Positions 36,288 through 45,143 of a stretch of DNA of 64,000 nt are shown piece by piece. A model generated the notes under the pieces. The model saw only the letters and a list, made by a program, of their open reading frames with translations, was not told the origin of the DNA and did not search any database. The stretch spans positions 62,001 through 126,000 of the forward strand of contig VXXM01000039.1 in the NCBI GenBank assembly GCA_009835395.1. Reading direction: 5' to 3'. The DNA is from Acidimicrobiia bacterium (GTDB lineage: Bacteria > Actinomycetota > Acidimicrobiia > Acidimicrobiales > CATQHL01). Numbering within the stretch: the stretch's first letter is position 1; every line of letters starts with the position of its first letter. A program made the position numbers and the translations under genes.

Positions 36288-36407
36288 CTCCGTACTCGTT
36301 TCTGTTCGCTGAGGGCCTGCCGGAGTGGACCCGGCTCGTCACGCTCGCGAACTGGGTCTGCTGCTGTCCGGACCCGCCAAGATCTGGGCCTCTTGCCCGC
36401 GTAGGAC

Positions 36408-37982
36408 CTATTCGGCCGATCGGGTGATTTTGACGGTGTGGCTGGTGGCGGTGGTGGATTGGAGAGTGATCGTTATACCGCGGATGGAAACGCTCTGACC
36501 CTCAGCCAGGATCGGGTAGGCGTCGATCTGTCCGTCGCCGGTGTCTCCGGCCACCTTGAGCGGCAGTTCGCCGGGCTCCAGCGCCGTGTCCACCGTATAC
36601 ACCAGCAACCCCTCGATGGGAAGCCCCGGATATGTCGTATGGTTGCCGCTCGGCCAGCGAACTTCCCGGCCCTTGTCGTAGGCGATCTTTCGCCTGCTCT
36701 CGATGGCGATCACCTCGGTCTCTGATAGCGGTATGGCTACCATGGCGATCCCGTTGCCAGGGGCGGCCACCGGGTTCAGGCTGACTGTGGCGTTCGCTTC
36801 GGTCACGCAGCGGATCTGTCTGTCATCCAGCCAGCCGAGTTGCCATCGGCTCCAGGCCAGCATCTCTTCAGACCAGATCACGTCGTCGTACCTCGTTGAG
36901 CGAGACCCGTTGGAGAAGTGAAAGACGTGGGCAAGCCGATGATCCCGCTCGTCGGCAAGGAATGCTGCCCAGAGTCCCATGCGCCCGAAGCTGCCGTACG
37001 CCCAGATCTTTCCTGCAGGGGGCTCAGGTAGCCGGCGGCTCAAGTCGTAGGAGTAGTAGTCCACGAGACCAAAAACGTGTAGGAGTTCATGGGAGGAAGT
37101 GAGGGGCCATCTGCGAGGACCACCCTTGGAACTGTCTTCACGGAATATGTTGATCCGCACGGTGGCAGGAACGACTCCCTCCTGGGTGTCGACAGCCCCT
37201 AGAGCCGTCCCGCCGATGAAATGCGAACTGGGCATGACAATCATCACGACATCGTGTCCGGTGAAGTCGAACTCAGGGTCTGCAAGAGGCACAGCGACAT
37301 TCTGGACATCTCCAAGCGTCGCGAATCCCTCAAGTCTGGACTCCTCCAAGTGGTCTTCGTAGCTCTGCTCGGCTCGTAGCCACTGGGGCAGGATCGTGTA
37401 CTCGATGTCGAGCTTTCCGTAGCTCATGGCCTCGAGGTACTTCTCGGTATAAGCAAGGTTGCTCTCAGCCTCGATGGCCGTGGTATGCGCTGCGATGGCA
37501 TCGGGGAAGTCCAGGAACAGCACCGCAATCCGCACCGTCCCAACGGACCGGAGCGCCCACTCGGGCAGCGGGAACCCCACCGTTCCTGTGCCGGGGGGCC
37601 GGCAAGCGTCCGGATTCGTGCTGGCCACGTGCGTGGATGTGATCTGTGTCGTTTGCGTGTCGTCGTCTACGCGTGCTGTGGCCGGTGGAGGCGTCGTCGA
37701 GACGAGCGAACTGACGAGCCAGCGCCCGACTTGGGCGTTGGCGGGGAAGAAGCGCCGTGATGGCAGCATTCGGTCGCTCCAGGACTCGTTGGTGCGGCGC
37801 TGTTGGAGGCCGAATTCGATTCTTCCGTCGGTGAGTCTGCGTGCGACGACGCGCACCTCGATATCAGTCGGGTCGGGCTCGACCTCTTGGCCGAAGACGC
37901 TGCTCGCGGCCGTGGCGACGCACAGAGCCATGAGCAGGACCGCTGCCGCTATCCCGGCCACTGATCGGCGCTCGCCCGGCAC
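36408..37982 (-). CDS. Secreted M6-like metalloprotease, paralogue without RCC1 repeats
   Basis: A 524-residue secreted protein. The GTG at 37982 gives a signal peptide ending near SSVFGQ; the gene starts five bases after the preceding stop. The zinc motif HELLHVFGLVD lies at residues 298-308. From about residue 125 on, it is clearly paralogous to the C-terminal half of the protein at 28802-31747 (shared blocks include VLFLDFPDA, MIVMPSSHF and EEMLAWSRWQLGWLD). Instead of RCC1 repeats it has a unique N-terminal domain of about 90 residues. It likely cleaves extracellular proteins. Confidence 0.82.
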   Translation of the reverse strand: MPGERRSVAGIAAAVLLMALCVATAASSVFGQEVEPDPTDIEVRVVARRLTDGRIEFGLQQRRTNESWSDRMLPSRRFFPANAQVGRWLVSSLVSTTPPPATARVDDDTQTTQITSTHVASTNPDACRPPGTGTVGFPLPEWALRSVGTVRIAVLFLDFPDAIAAHTTAIEAESNLAYTEKYLEAMSYGKLDIEYTILPQWLRAEQSYEDHLEESRLEGFATLGDVQNVAVPLADPEFDFTGHDVVMIVMPSSHFIGGTALGAVDTQEGVVPATVRINIFREDSSKGGPRRWPLTSSHELLHVFGLVDYYSYDLSRRLPEPPAGKIWAYGSFGRMGLWAAFLADERDHRLAHVFHFSNGSRSTRYDDVIWSEEMLAWSRWQLGWLDDRQIRCVTEANATVSLNPVAAPGNGIAMVAIPLSETEVIAIESRRKIAYDKGREVRWPSGNHTTYPGLPIEGLLVYTVDTALEPGELPLKVAGDTGDGQIDAYPILAEGQSVSIRGITITLQSTTATSHTVKITRSAE

Positions 37983-37987
37983 CGCTG

Positions 37988-39837
37988 CTACCCGGGCTCG
38001 CCTAGGGGGAGGTCGGGCACTGTCTCGTCGTAGAGCCAGGACTCGACGATTGTGACGGCGTCGGATCCGGCGAATTCGTCCACGATCCCGAGGAACTCCT
38101 CGGTGTTGGTCGTGCCGCCGGCGGAGCGCTCGTAGTGGGTGCGAAGGATCTGGAGGAACGTCTCGTCGCCGGCGTGGAGGCGGAGCGCGTGCAGGGTCAT
38201 GGCGCCTCGAAGGTAGACCGACGCTCCGAAGAGTTCCTCGATGGTGATTCCCTTCGGCGGTGTTCCCGCGAAGGAGGGGAGCGCTGCGTGCACCTGCTGC
38301 ATGAAGGTGTTGAAGTCGTCGCCGTCGTGCTCGATGTCGAACATCAGGTGCAGGTAGGTGGCGAAGCCCTCGTTGAGCCAGATGTCTCCCCAGTCCTCCA
38401 GGGCGACGGAGTTGCCCAGCCACTGGTGCGCGGCCTCGTGGACGATGATGTCGGCGGTCAGGTAATCGGGCCCGTGCACGGGCAGCGTCTGGTTCTCGAG
38501 AGCCAGGTCGAGATCGAAAGGCAGCACGAGCGTGCCGTAGGCGTCGAACGGGTAGGGGCCCAGCAACTCCTCCAGGAAGCGGAGCGCGTCCGGGGTCACC
38601 GCCAGGGCCTCGGCGATCTCCGGCGGCGCGTCGCCGGGGACGTAGTCGCGCAGCAGCGGACCGTCGGGCTGCAGGCGGCCGTGCTCGACCCGCTCGAAGT
38701 CGCCGATGTAGACGGCGGCGAGGTAGGTGGCCATCGGGTCGTCCATCCGCCAGGTGGTCGTGGTGCGAGCGCCGTCGGTGGTCTCGTCGATCAGCAGCCC
38801 AGTGGCGGCCGCCGTGGTCGAGTCGGGCACCGTGATGCGCAACTCGAACGTCGCCTTGTCGGAGGGATGGTTGTCGGACGGGAACCAGGTCATCGCCCCC
38901 GACGGCTGGCTCAGCGTGTAGATCACGCCGTCGACCGAGTGCTAGCCGAGCGTGGCGAACGGCACGCCCGGGTCGTCGATCGGCTCGGGGTCCCCGAGTA
39001 GCCGACGCTGACGGAGAACTCCTCGCCCTGCACCAGTGCGAGCCCCGGTCGGACGGTCAGCTCGCTGCCGGCGCGTGAGAACTCGGCGGCGACGCCGTCG
39101 ACGGTCACATCCTGTACTTCGAGCCCGGACAGGTCGAGATTGAAAGCCGGCATGTCCTCGGTTGCCAGTGCCGTGATCGTCGTCCGCGCCGAGAGGGCGT
39201 TCGCCCCCGGGTCGACGTCGAGTTCGATGCGGTAGTGGAGGACGTCATGGCCGCCATTGCCGAGCAGCGGGTAGAGGCTGTCGCCCAGTCCCGCTGCAGC
39301 GCCGGCTGACCCGGTCGACGGAGCCGTCTCCACCTCGGCCTCGACCGGTGCGTCGGCACTCGCCGGTGTCTCGACGTCGATCGGCGTGTCGGTTTCCTCT
39401 GGTGGCTCGACGTCGGCCGGTGCCTCGGGGTCAGCCGACGATCCGTCCCCCGCCTCCGGATCGGCCGCGGCGCCGGTCGTCTCAGCGTCTGGCGGATCCC
39501 CAGGAGTGGAGGTCTCGGCAGCCGAGACGACCGCGGTCGAGGTGGTCGTGGCGGACTCCGCCGGCGCCGTGCCGGCGGTTGTCGAGGTCGCTGTGCCGGT
39601 GGTCGAGGTCGGCGACGGGACAAGGTCCGGCGCGGCGGTCTCCGGCGCAATCCCGGTGGCGGAGGTGGGCGGGATTGCCGCGGTTGTGGCCGGAGCCGGC
39701 GGAGCGATGGTCGGGGCGGGGGCGGCCGTCGATGCCGTCGAGGTCACAGCGACTGCATCGGTTGCGTCGCCGGTCGCGCCTCCGCAGGCCGCCGCGATGA
39801 TCGCCGCCGCCGGTAGGGCCAGGAGTCGCCGGCGCAT
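37988..39837 (-). pseudogene. M1-family aminopeptidase lipoprotein, broken by a frameshift and a stop codon
   Basis: The 5' part (39837 to 38923) encodes a lipoprotein signal with Cys18, a long Ala/Thr/Pro/Glu-rich linker and the start of an M1 N-terminal domain. The 3' part (38926 to 37988) encodes the rest, with the zinc site HEAAH, the downstream NEGFATY glutamate and an ALENQ exopeptidase-like motif. In between, the coding frame shifts at about 38985-38996, where one C is missing from a run of C, and the resumed frame (PEPIDDPGVPFATLG) meets a TAG at 38944-38942 where M1 proteins carry Trp. Two independent lesions suggest a recent pseudogene, though consensus errors are possible. Confidence 0.75.
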
Positions 39838-40229
39838 CGCCGCAGGATACGGAGAACGGACCGGCTGACCCCGAGGCGCCGGGCGGCGGCGTACAGCAGC
39901 CACAGCGCGCACCAGGCCACGACGGCGACCAAAATCATCGTCTCGTCGCCGGGCCGCAGCCCGGGAGCGTGGAACGGTTCCACGAAGTACCGGGAGACGA
40001 ATCCTCCCCGGTACGGTGTCTCGCCCGCCAGGCGCCAGAAGTGCTTCTCCCACACTGTCAGCGGGCACGCCTGTCCGGCGAGGTTGATCGCGGCGGTCGG
40101 GGCCAGCACCAGCAGGTACCACCGCATCAGCCGGGGCTTCCATGCGGACAGCGGCGCGCCGACGATGAGGAAGACGATCCCCAGCCCATGCACCAGGGCG
40201 ATCGCGATCGCAGGCGCCCAAGCCCACAT
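39744..40229 (-). CDS. DUF2784 membrane protein
   Basis: A 161-residue protein with three or four membrane helices (about 4-24, 34-55 and 98-118). The conserved segment ACPLTVWEKHF and the following PYRGGF match the DUF2784 family of unknown function. The last 40 or so residues are arginine-rich, overlap the start of the M1 lipoprotein gene by about 94 bases and show no conservation, so the true end may have been altered by a mutation. Confidence 0.7.
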   Translation of the reverse strand: MWAWAPAIAIALVHGLGIVFLIVGAPLSAWKPRLMRWYLLVLAPTAAINLAGQACPLTVWEKHFWRLAGETPYRGGFVSRYFVEPFHAPGLRPGDETMILVAVVAWCALWLLYAAARRLGVSRSVLRILRRCAGDSWPYRRRRSSRRPAEARPATQPMQSL

Positions 40230-40345
40230 GGTCTCAAACTACTGCGCCCGACCCGGGTCGACGTTTCGAGCTCGTGGTCAGGTGAACGAGCCGGCGATCT
40301 CGTGCAACACTGGTCGCAGGCAGATCGTGGGGGCGAATCCGGTGA

Positions 40346-40363
40346 GCCGGGCAGGCACCCGGC
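40346..40363 (+). promoter_or_regulatory. GC-rich hairpin in the leader of the UPF0261 gene
   Basis: In the 180-base divergent gap, a perfect six-pair stem GCCGGG/CCCGGC with a six-base loop lies about 47 bases before the UPF0261 start. Nearby bases (AATCCGGTGA) recall a riboswitch-like leader, but no known consensus could be matched. The role is unknown. Confidence 0.3.
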
Positions 40364-40409
40364 GCGCCGAGTTCCGCACCTCCCGGGTGGATCCAGAGAG
40401 AGGTCCGGC

Positions 40410-41630
40410 ATGAGCAGCAGTCCCAATCCGAAGACGGTCGTCATCATCGGCGCGCTGGACACCAAGGGTGTGGAATTCGCCTTCGTCAAGGGGCTCATCG
40501 AGGCCGAGGGAGTGGACACGCTGGTGGTCGACTTCGGGACGATGGGCGAGCCCGAGTTGGAGCCCGACGTCACGCGAGCCGAGGTCGCCGCGGCGGCGGA
40601 CGGCGACATCGCCTACTTCGCCTCGGGTGAGCACAAGGACGAGGCGATGCAGACCATGGCCGCCGGCCTGGCGGTCGTGGTCCGCCGGCTCTACGACGAA
40701 GGGCGCCTTGGGGGGATCATCGGCATGGGCGGCACCGGCGGTACCTCCATCGCCACGACCGGGATGCGCGTCCTGCCGGTGGGTGTGCCCAAGGTGATGG
40801 TGTCCACCGTGGCCGGTGGCGACGTCAGTGCCTACGCCGGCGCCAGGGACATCACCTTCATCCCGTCAATCGTGGACGTGGCCGGCATCAACAGCATCAG
40901 CAGGGCCATCTACGCCAATGCCGCGGGGGCGATCGCCGGCATGGTGCGCTTGGAGCACCCGCCGGCGGGGGAGGAGCGTCCGCTCGTCACCGCCTCCATG
41001 TTCGGCAACACCACGACCTGCGTGGAGCGGGCTCGCGGGGTGGTCGAGGCGGGCGGCTACGAGGTCTTGGTCTTCCACGCCACCGGCATCGGCGGCAACA
41101 CCATGGAGGCGCTGATCGCCGACGGCTACATCGCCGGCTCGCTGGACATCACGACGACCGAGTTGGCCGACTACGTGTGCGGGGGCGTCTTCAGCGCCGG
41201 CCCCGAGCGTTGCAAGGCCGCCTCCGGCGCAGGCATCCCGGCGATCGTCGTGCCCGGATGTGTCGACATGGCCAACTTCGATGGCATCGAGACCGTTCCC
41301 GAGCGCTACAGGGGGCGGAACCTGTACCAGTGGAACCCCAACGTCACCCTGCTGCGCACCAACGTGGAGGAGAACGTCCGGATCGGCGAGATGTTGGTGG
41401 CCGCCGTCAACCTGGCCACGGCGCCGACTGCCGTCCTGCTGCCCATGCGGGGCGTTTCGATGCTGGACAGCGAGGGGGAGAGGTTCTGGGATCCCGAGGC
41501 CGACGGGGCATGCTTCGACGCCGTCCGCAACGGCCTCCGGGTGGACATTCCCGTCCACGAGATAGACCACAACATCAACGATCCCGAATTTGCCGACATT
41601 GCGGCCAACACGCTGTTGGAGATGCTGTGA
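40410..41630 (+). CDS. UPF0261 (Tm-1-like ATP-binding domain) protein
   Basis: A 406-residue member of UPF0261. The N-terminal [14 protein letters not shown] and the glycine-rich [17 protein letters not shown] segment are family hallmarks. It matches the N-terminal half of the tomato Tm-1 virus-resistance protein, which binds ATP. The start has an AGAGAGG site. It is directly followed by its usual partner, a TIM-barrel protein, corresponding to the C-terminal half of Tm-1. The native bacterial function of the pair is not established. Confidence 0.9.
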   Translation: MSSSPNPKTVVIIGALDTKGVEFAFVKGLIEAEGVDTLVVDFGTMGEPELEPDVTRAEVAAAADGDIAYFASGEHKDEAMQTMAAGLAVVVRRLYDEGRLGGIIGMGGTGGTSIATTGMRVLPVGVPKVMVSTVAGGDVSAYAGARDITFIPSIVDVAGINSISRAIYANAAGAIAGMVRLEHPPAGEERPLVTASMFGNTTTCVERARGVVEAGGYEVLVFHATGIGGNTMEALIADGYIAGSLDITTTELADYVCGGVFSAGPERCKAASGAGIPAIVVPGCVDMANFDGIETVPERYRGRNLYQWNPNVTLLRTNVEENVRIGEMLVAAVNLATAPTAVLLPMRGVSMLDSEGERFWDPEADGACFDAVRNGLRVDIPVHEIDHNINDPEFADIAANTLLEML

Positions 41631-41655
41631 GGCACAGGCGGAGAGGAGCGGGTCA

Positions 41656-42486
41656 GTGGCACTAGCACGCAGCGAGATCCTCCGGCGAGTCCGGGCGGAG
41701 GTGGCCGCCGGCCGGCCCGTGGTCGGCTGCGGCGCCGGCACCGGCATCTCCGCCAAGTGCGCCGAGGCGGGCGGGGCGGACCTGATCATCATCTACAACT
41801 CGGGGCGGTACCGCATGGCCGGCCGCGGCTCGCTGGCCGGCCTCATGCCCTACGGGGACGCCAACGGGATCGTGGTCGAGATGGCCGCCGAGGTCCTGCC
41901 CGTGGTGACCGACACGCCGGTGCTCGCGGGGGTCTGTGGGACCGATCCGTTCCGCCTCATGCCGGTGTTCCTGAAGCAGCTGAAGGAGATCGGCTTCTCA
42001 GGCGTCCAGAACTTCCCGACGGTGGGGCTCATCGACGGTTCCTTCAGGAGCAACCTGGAAGGCACCGGAATGGGCTACGGCAAGGAGGTCGACGCCATCC
42101 ACCAAGCGCACCTGCTGGACCTGTTCACCTCCCCGTACGTCTTCGACGAGGCCCAGGCCGTGCTGATGGCCGAGGCGGGCGCCGACATGCTCGTGGCCCA
42201 CGTCGGGCTCACCACGTCGGGCTCCATCGGCGCCACCGACGCCATGACCCTCGACCAAGCCGTCGAAACCGTGGAGGCGATCGCCGGTGCTGGCCGCGGG
42301 GTCCGCGACGACCTCCTGGTCATCTGCCACGGCGGGCCCTTCGACGAGCCCGCCAACGTGGGCGACGCGCTGGGGAGGCTTCCTTCGAGCGTGGGGTTCT
42401 TCGGCGCCTCGAGCATCGAACGCCTCCCCACCGAGCGCGCCATCACCGAGCAGGTGAGGGCGTTCAAAGCCCTCGACCTGGCCTGA
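41656..42486 (+). CDS. TIM-barrel, phosphoenolpyruvate hydrolase-family protein (Tm-1 C-terminal type)
   Basis: A 276-residue TIM-barrel protein with a GTG start after a GGAGAGGAG site. Family features include [21 protein letters not shown] near the start, the [10 protein letters not shown] segment and [10 protein letters not shown]. The family is annotated as phosphoenolpyruvate hydrolase-like or IGPS-like TIM-barrel. It lies 25 bases after the UPF0261 gene, the conserved arrangement that is fused in plant and fungal Tm-1 homologues, so the two likely form a complex. Substrate unknown. Confidence 0.88.
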   Translation: MALARSEILRRVRAEVAAGRPVVGCGAGTGISAKCAEAGGADLIIIYNSGRYRMAGRGSLAGLMPYGDANGIVVEMAAEVLPVVTDTPVLAGVCGTDPFRLMPVFLKQLKEIGFSGVQNFPTVGLIDGSFRSNLEGTGMGYGKEVDAIHQAHLLDLFTSPYVFDEAQAVLMAEAGADMLVAHVGLTTSGSIGATDAMTLDQAVETVEAIAGAGRGVRDDLLVICHGGPFDEPANVGDALGRLPSSVGFFGASSIERLPTERAITEQVRAFKALDLA

Positions 42487-42539
42487 GAGCCGCCGTTTCC
42501 GGGGAGGTCCGACCTCTCAGGTCGCTGACAGCGCGGTCC

Positions 42540-43712
42540 TTACCGGTAGGGCGGCACGTAGAGGAGTCCGCCGTTGGTCCACAGGTCGTTGACCGAGCCG
42601 TTAAGCGGCAGGCCGAGCGGCTCGAGGTGGCGTCGGTAGATCTCCTCGTAGTTGCCGACCTGGGCCACGACCTGCACGGCGAAGTCAGAGGGCAGACCCA
42701 GGCCCGGGTCGAATCCCTCCTCGCCCAGGAACCTGGCCAGCGCCGGGTTCGTACCGGTCGCCGAGGCGATGTTGCCCGAGTCGAGGCCGAACTCCCAGGC
42801 CTGGATGGTGGCCATGACGGCCCACTGCACGACCTGTGCCCACTCGGTGTCCCCGTCGAGTACGACGGGGCCCAACGGCTCCTTGGAGATCGTCTCGGGC
42901 AGGATGAACTGCTCCTCGCCGCCCTCGCGCCCGATCTCGAACTTGAACACCGCCAGCGCCGACTTGTCCGACGTCATCGCCTCGCACTGCCCGGCGGTGT
43001 AACCGACGCGGGCCTCGGTGGCCTCGCCGAACGTGACCGGGTTGAAGGGGATGCCCCGCGAGCGCATCACGTCGGTGAGGTTCAACTCGGTGGTGGTGCC
43101 CTGCGCCACGCAGATGTTGGCGTCCGCCAGATCCTCGAGTCCGCGAATCCCGCTCGAGGCGGGGACCATCACGCCTTGGCCGTCGTACAGCGTGGTGTAG
43201 ACGAAGTTGGAGGCCTCCTTGCCGTCGCGGCTGGCGGTGAAGGTGACGTTGCGCACCAGCACGTCGATCTCGCCGGACTGCAACGCCGTGAACCGGTCGG
43301 CGGTCTGCACGTTCACGAAGTCCACGGCGCTGGCGTCGCCCAGCACGGCGGCGGCGATGACCCGGCAGAAGTCCGCGTCGAAGCCCTCGTGCTCGCCGTC
43401 GGGCGTCAGGAAGCTGAACCCCGGCAGGGCGTCGCGCACGCCGCAACGCACCGAGCCACGCGCCCGCACCTCGGCCAGACGTCCGCCCGCCTGCGACAGG
43501 GCCACCGTCTCCTCGGCCGCGGCGGTCGTCTCGGGTGGCACAGCCGGCGCCTCGGTAGCCGGAGGTGGCTCCGGCGCGGAGGGCTCAGCCGGCGCTTCGG
43601 TTGCCGGCGGTGACGACGGAGCGGTCATCTCACCGTCGTCTCCTCCGCAGGCCGCGGCAAGCAGAGTCACGGCGACAACCGCCGCCAAGGGCGCGAGATT
43701 TCGAGTGATCAT
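42540..43712 (-). CDS. Amino-acid ABC transporter substrate-binding lipoprotein (AapJ-like)
   Basis: A 390-residue lipoprotein with lipobox LAAAC (Cys22), a Pro/Ala/Glu-rich linker to about residue 65 and a type II binding domain. Motifs such as RCGVRDALPGFSFLTPDG and GFDADFCRVIAAAVLGD follow general L-amino-acid binding proteins AapJ/BztA. No permease or ATPase gene is adjacent, so it is an orphan binding protein here. The ATG at 43712 has a GGGAGG site. It is divergent from the Rieske oxygenase gene with an 85-base gap. Confidence 0.9.
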   Translation of the reverse strand: MITRNLAPLAAVVAVTLLAAACGGDDGEMTAPSSPPATEAPAEPSAPEPPPATEAPAVPPETTAAAEETVALSQAGGRLAEVRARGSVRCGVRDALPGFSFLTPDGEHEGFDADFCRVIAAAVLGDASAVDFVNVQTADRFTALQSGEIDVLVRNVTFTASRDGKEASNFVYTTLYDGQGVMVPASSGIRGLEDLADANICVAQGTTTELNLTDVMRSRGIPFNPVTFGEATEARVGYTAGQCEAMTSDKSALAVFKFEIGREGGEEQFILPETISKEPLGPVVLDGDTEWAQVVQWAVMATIQAWEFGLDSGNIASATGTNPALARFLGEEGFDPGLGLPSDFAVQVVAQVGNYEEIYRRHLEPLGLPLNGSVNDLWTNGGLLYVPPYR

Positions 43713-43797
43713 GCCAACCTCCCGCTCGACAGTCTCGCCGGAGATGTGCCGCATTCGCGCTGTCGACGGGCGGGGCGGAGCCGCTAGAACATTGGGG

Positions 43798-45132
43798 ATG
43801 GCTTCGTCGACCGCGGTGCCTACGTGGGCCGACGGCGGGTTCTGGGAGGGAATCCGCCGGGACGTCGCTTCGGCGTTCGGCATGCCGCCCGCGGCCTATG
43901 CGGACGGGGACTTCTTCGCAGCCGAGCAGCGGCGGCTGTTCGGGCGGGCCTGGGTGGGTGTGGCGCTGGCAGCGGAGTTGGCTGCGCCGGGCCGCCTGCT
44001 GGTGCGCTCAGTCGGCGGCCGCTCGGTGGTGCTGACGCGGTCGGGCGACAGGATTCGGGGTTTCCTGAATTCGTGCCGTCACCGGGGAACCGAACTGGCC
44101 GAGGCCGACTGCGACATCGGGAGCACGATCCGCTGCCCGTATCACCGCTGGGGCTACGGCACCGATGGCCGCCTCGTCTCGGCGCCACTGTTCGACAGCG
44201 TCCCCCGGGAGGACTTCGACCGCGCCGATTGGGGGCTGGTGCCGGTGCGAGTCGAGACGTGGGGCCCCGTCGTGTTCGCCTGCCTCGACGAGCGCACGCC
44301 TCCGCTCGGCGAGTGGCTCGGCGACCTGGCGGACCGCATGTCGGGCTACGGCCTCGAGGAGTGGCGGCCGATTGCGCTCACGGCGTCGCCGCATGATGGC
44401 GACGCCTCGGCTGCGGCCACTTCCACGTCCACGTGCACTTTCGACGTGGCGGCCAACTGGAAGCTCGTGGCGGAGAACTTCGCCGAGTACTACCACCTGG
44501 GTTGGGTCCACCCGCAACTGGCGAAGGTGTCGCGCGTCAAGGATCACTACCGCTACCAGGGCCCCGGCATGTACTGCGGCCAGACCACGACGCCGGTCTC
44601 GGGGGATCAGCGCGACGACTGGTTGACGCTGCCGCCGGCCTCGGGGTTGGACCACTCCGACGCCACCAGCGGCCGGTTCGTGACCCTGTTCCCCAACGTG
44701 CTGCTGTCTGTGCTGCCCAACCACGTCTTCGTCGTGTTGCTGGAGGCGGTGACCGCCGGCCGCACCATCGAGCACTGCGCCTTCCTGTTCCCGCCGGGCC
44801 CCGCGACCGACCCTGTGCCGCCGGCAGCCGTGGTGCGCGCCTTCGAGGTCACGCGCCGGTTCTGGATCGAGGTGAACGACGAGGACATCGACATCTGCGA
44901 GCGGGCGCAGCGGGGCCTCAGCCGGGGCGGTGTCCCGCCGGGTCCGCTGGCGCCGCGCTTCGAGGAGCCCGTCAACCGGTTCCACAAGATGGTGGCGGAC
45001 CTGATGACCCTGGAGTCGATGACCGATCTGTCGGTGCCACCGGGTGACCGGCCCGGGACCGCGGACCGCTACGGCACCGCCCTGAATCCTGCGCCGCCGC
45101 ACGTCGAGGCGTCCGCTCCCGAATCCGGCTGA
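43798..45132 (+). CDS. Rieske non-haem iron oxygenase alpha subunit
   Basis: A 444-residue oxygenase. The Rieske cluster ligands are Cys93 and His95 (CRHRG) and Cys113 and His116 (CPYHRWGY). The catalytic domain carries NWKLVAENFAEYYHLGWVH, containing the bridging acidic and iron-ligand histidine positions. The sequence resembles the quaternary-ammonium branch (choline, glycine betaine or carnitine monooxygenases), and the next gene is a dimethylglycine-dehydrogenase-like flavoprotein, so an N-demethylation or C-N cleavage step is likely. No reductase subunit is adjacent. Confidence 0.85.
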   Translation: MASSTAVPTWADGGFWEGIRRDVASAFGMPPAAYADGDFFAAEQRRLFGRAWVGVALAAELAAPGRLLVRSVGGRSVVLTRSGDRIRGFLNSCRHRGTELAEADCDIGSTIRCPYHRWGYGTDGRLVSAPLFDSVPREDFDRADWGLVPVRVETWGPVVFACLDERTPPLGEWLGDLADRMSGYGLEEWRPIALTASPHDGDASAAATSTSTCTFDVAANWKLVAENFAEYYHLGWVHPQLAKVSRVKDHYRYQGPGMYCGQTTTPVSGDQRDDWLTLPPASGLDHSDATSGRFVTLFPNVLLSVLPNHVFVVLLEAVTAGRTIEHCAFLFPPGPATDPVPPAAVVRAFEVTRRFWIEVNDEDIDICERAQRGLSRGGVPPGPLAPRFEEPVNRFHKMVADLMTLESMTDLSVPPGDRPGTADRYGTALNPAPPHVEASAPESG

Positions 45133-45143
45133 GCGGGTCGGAC

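Noticed and set aside
38942-38944. Programmed readthrough of TAG in the M1 gene
   Set aside because: A separate frameshift some 45 bases away is also needed to join the two halves, so damage or sequence error is simpler.
40293-40409. Cobalamin riboswitch
   Set aside because: Only a short AATCCGGTGA-like piece matches; the conserved core and closing elements could not be found.
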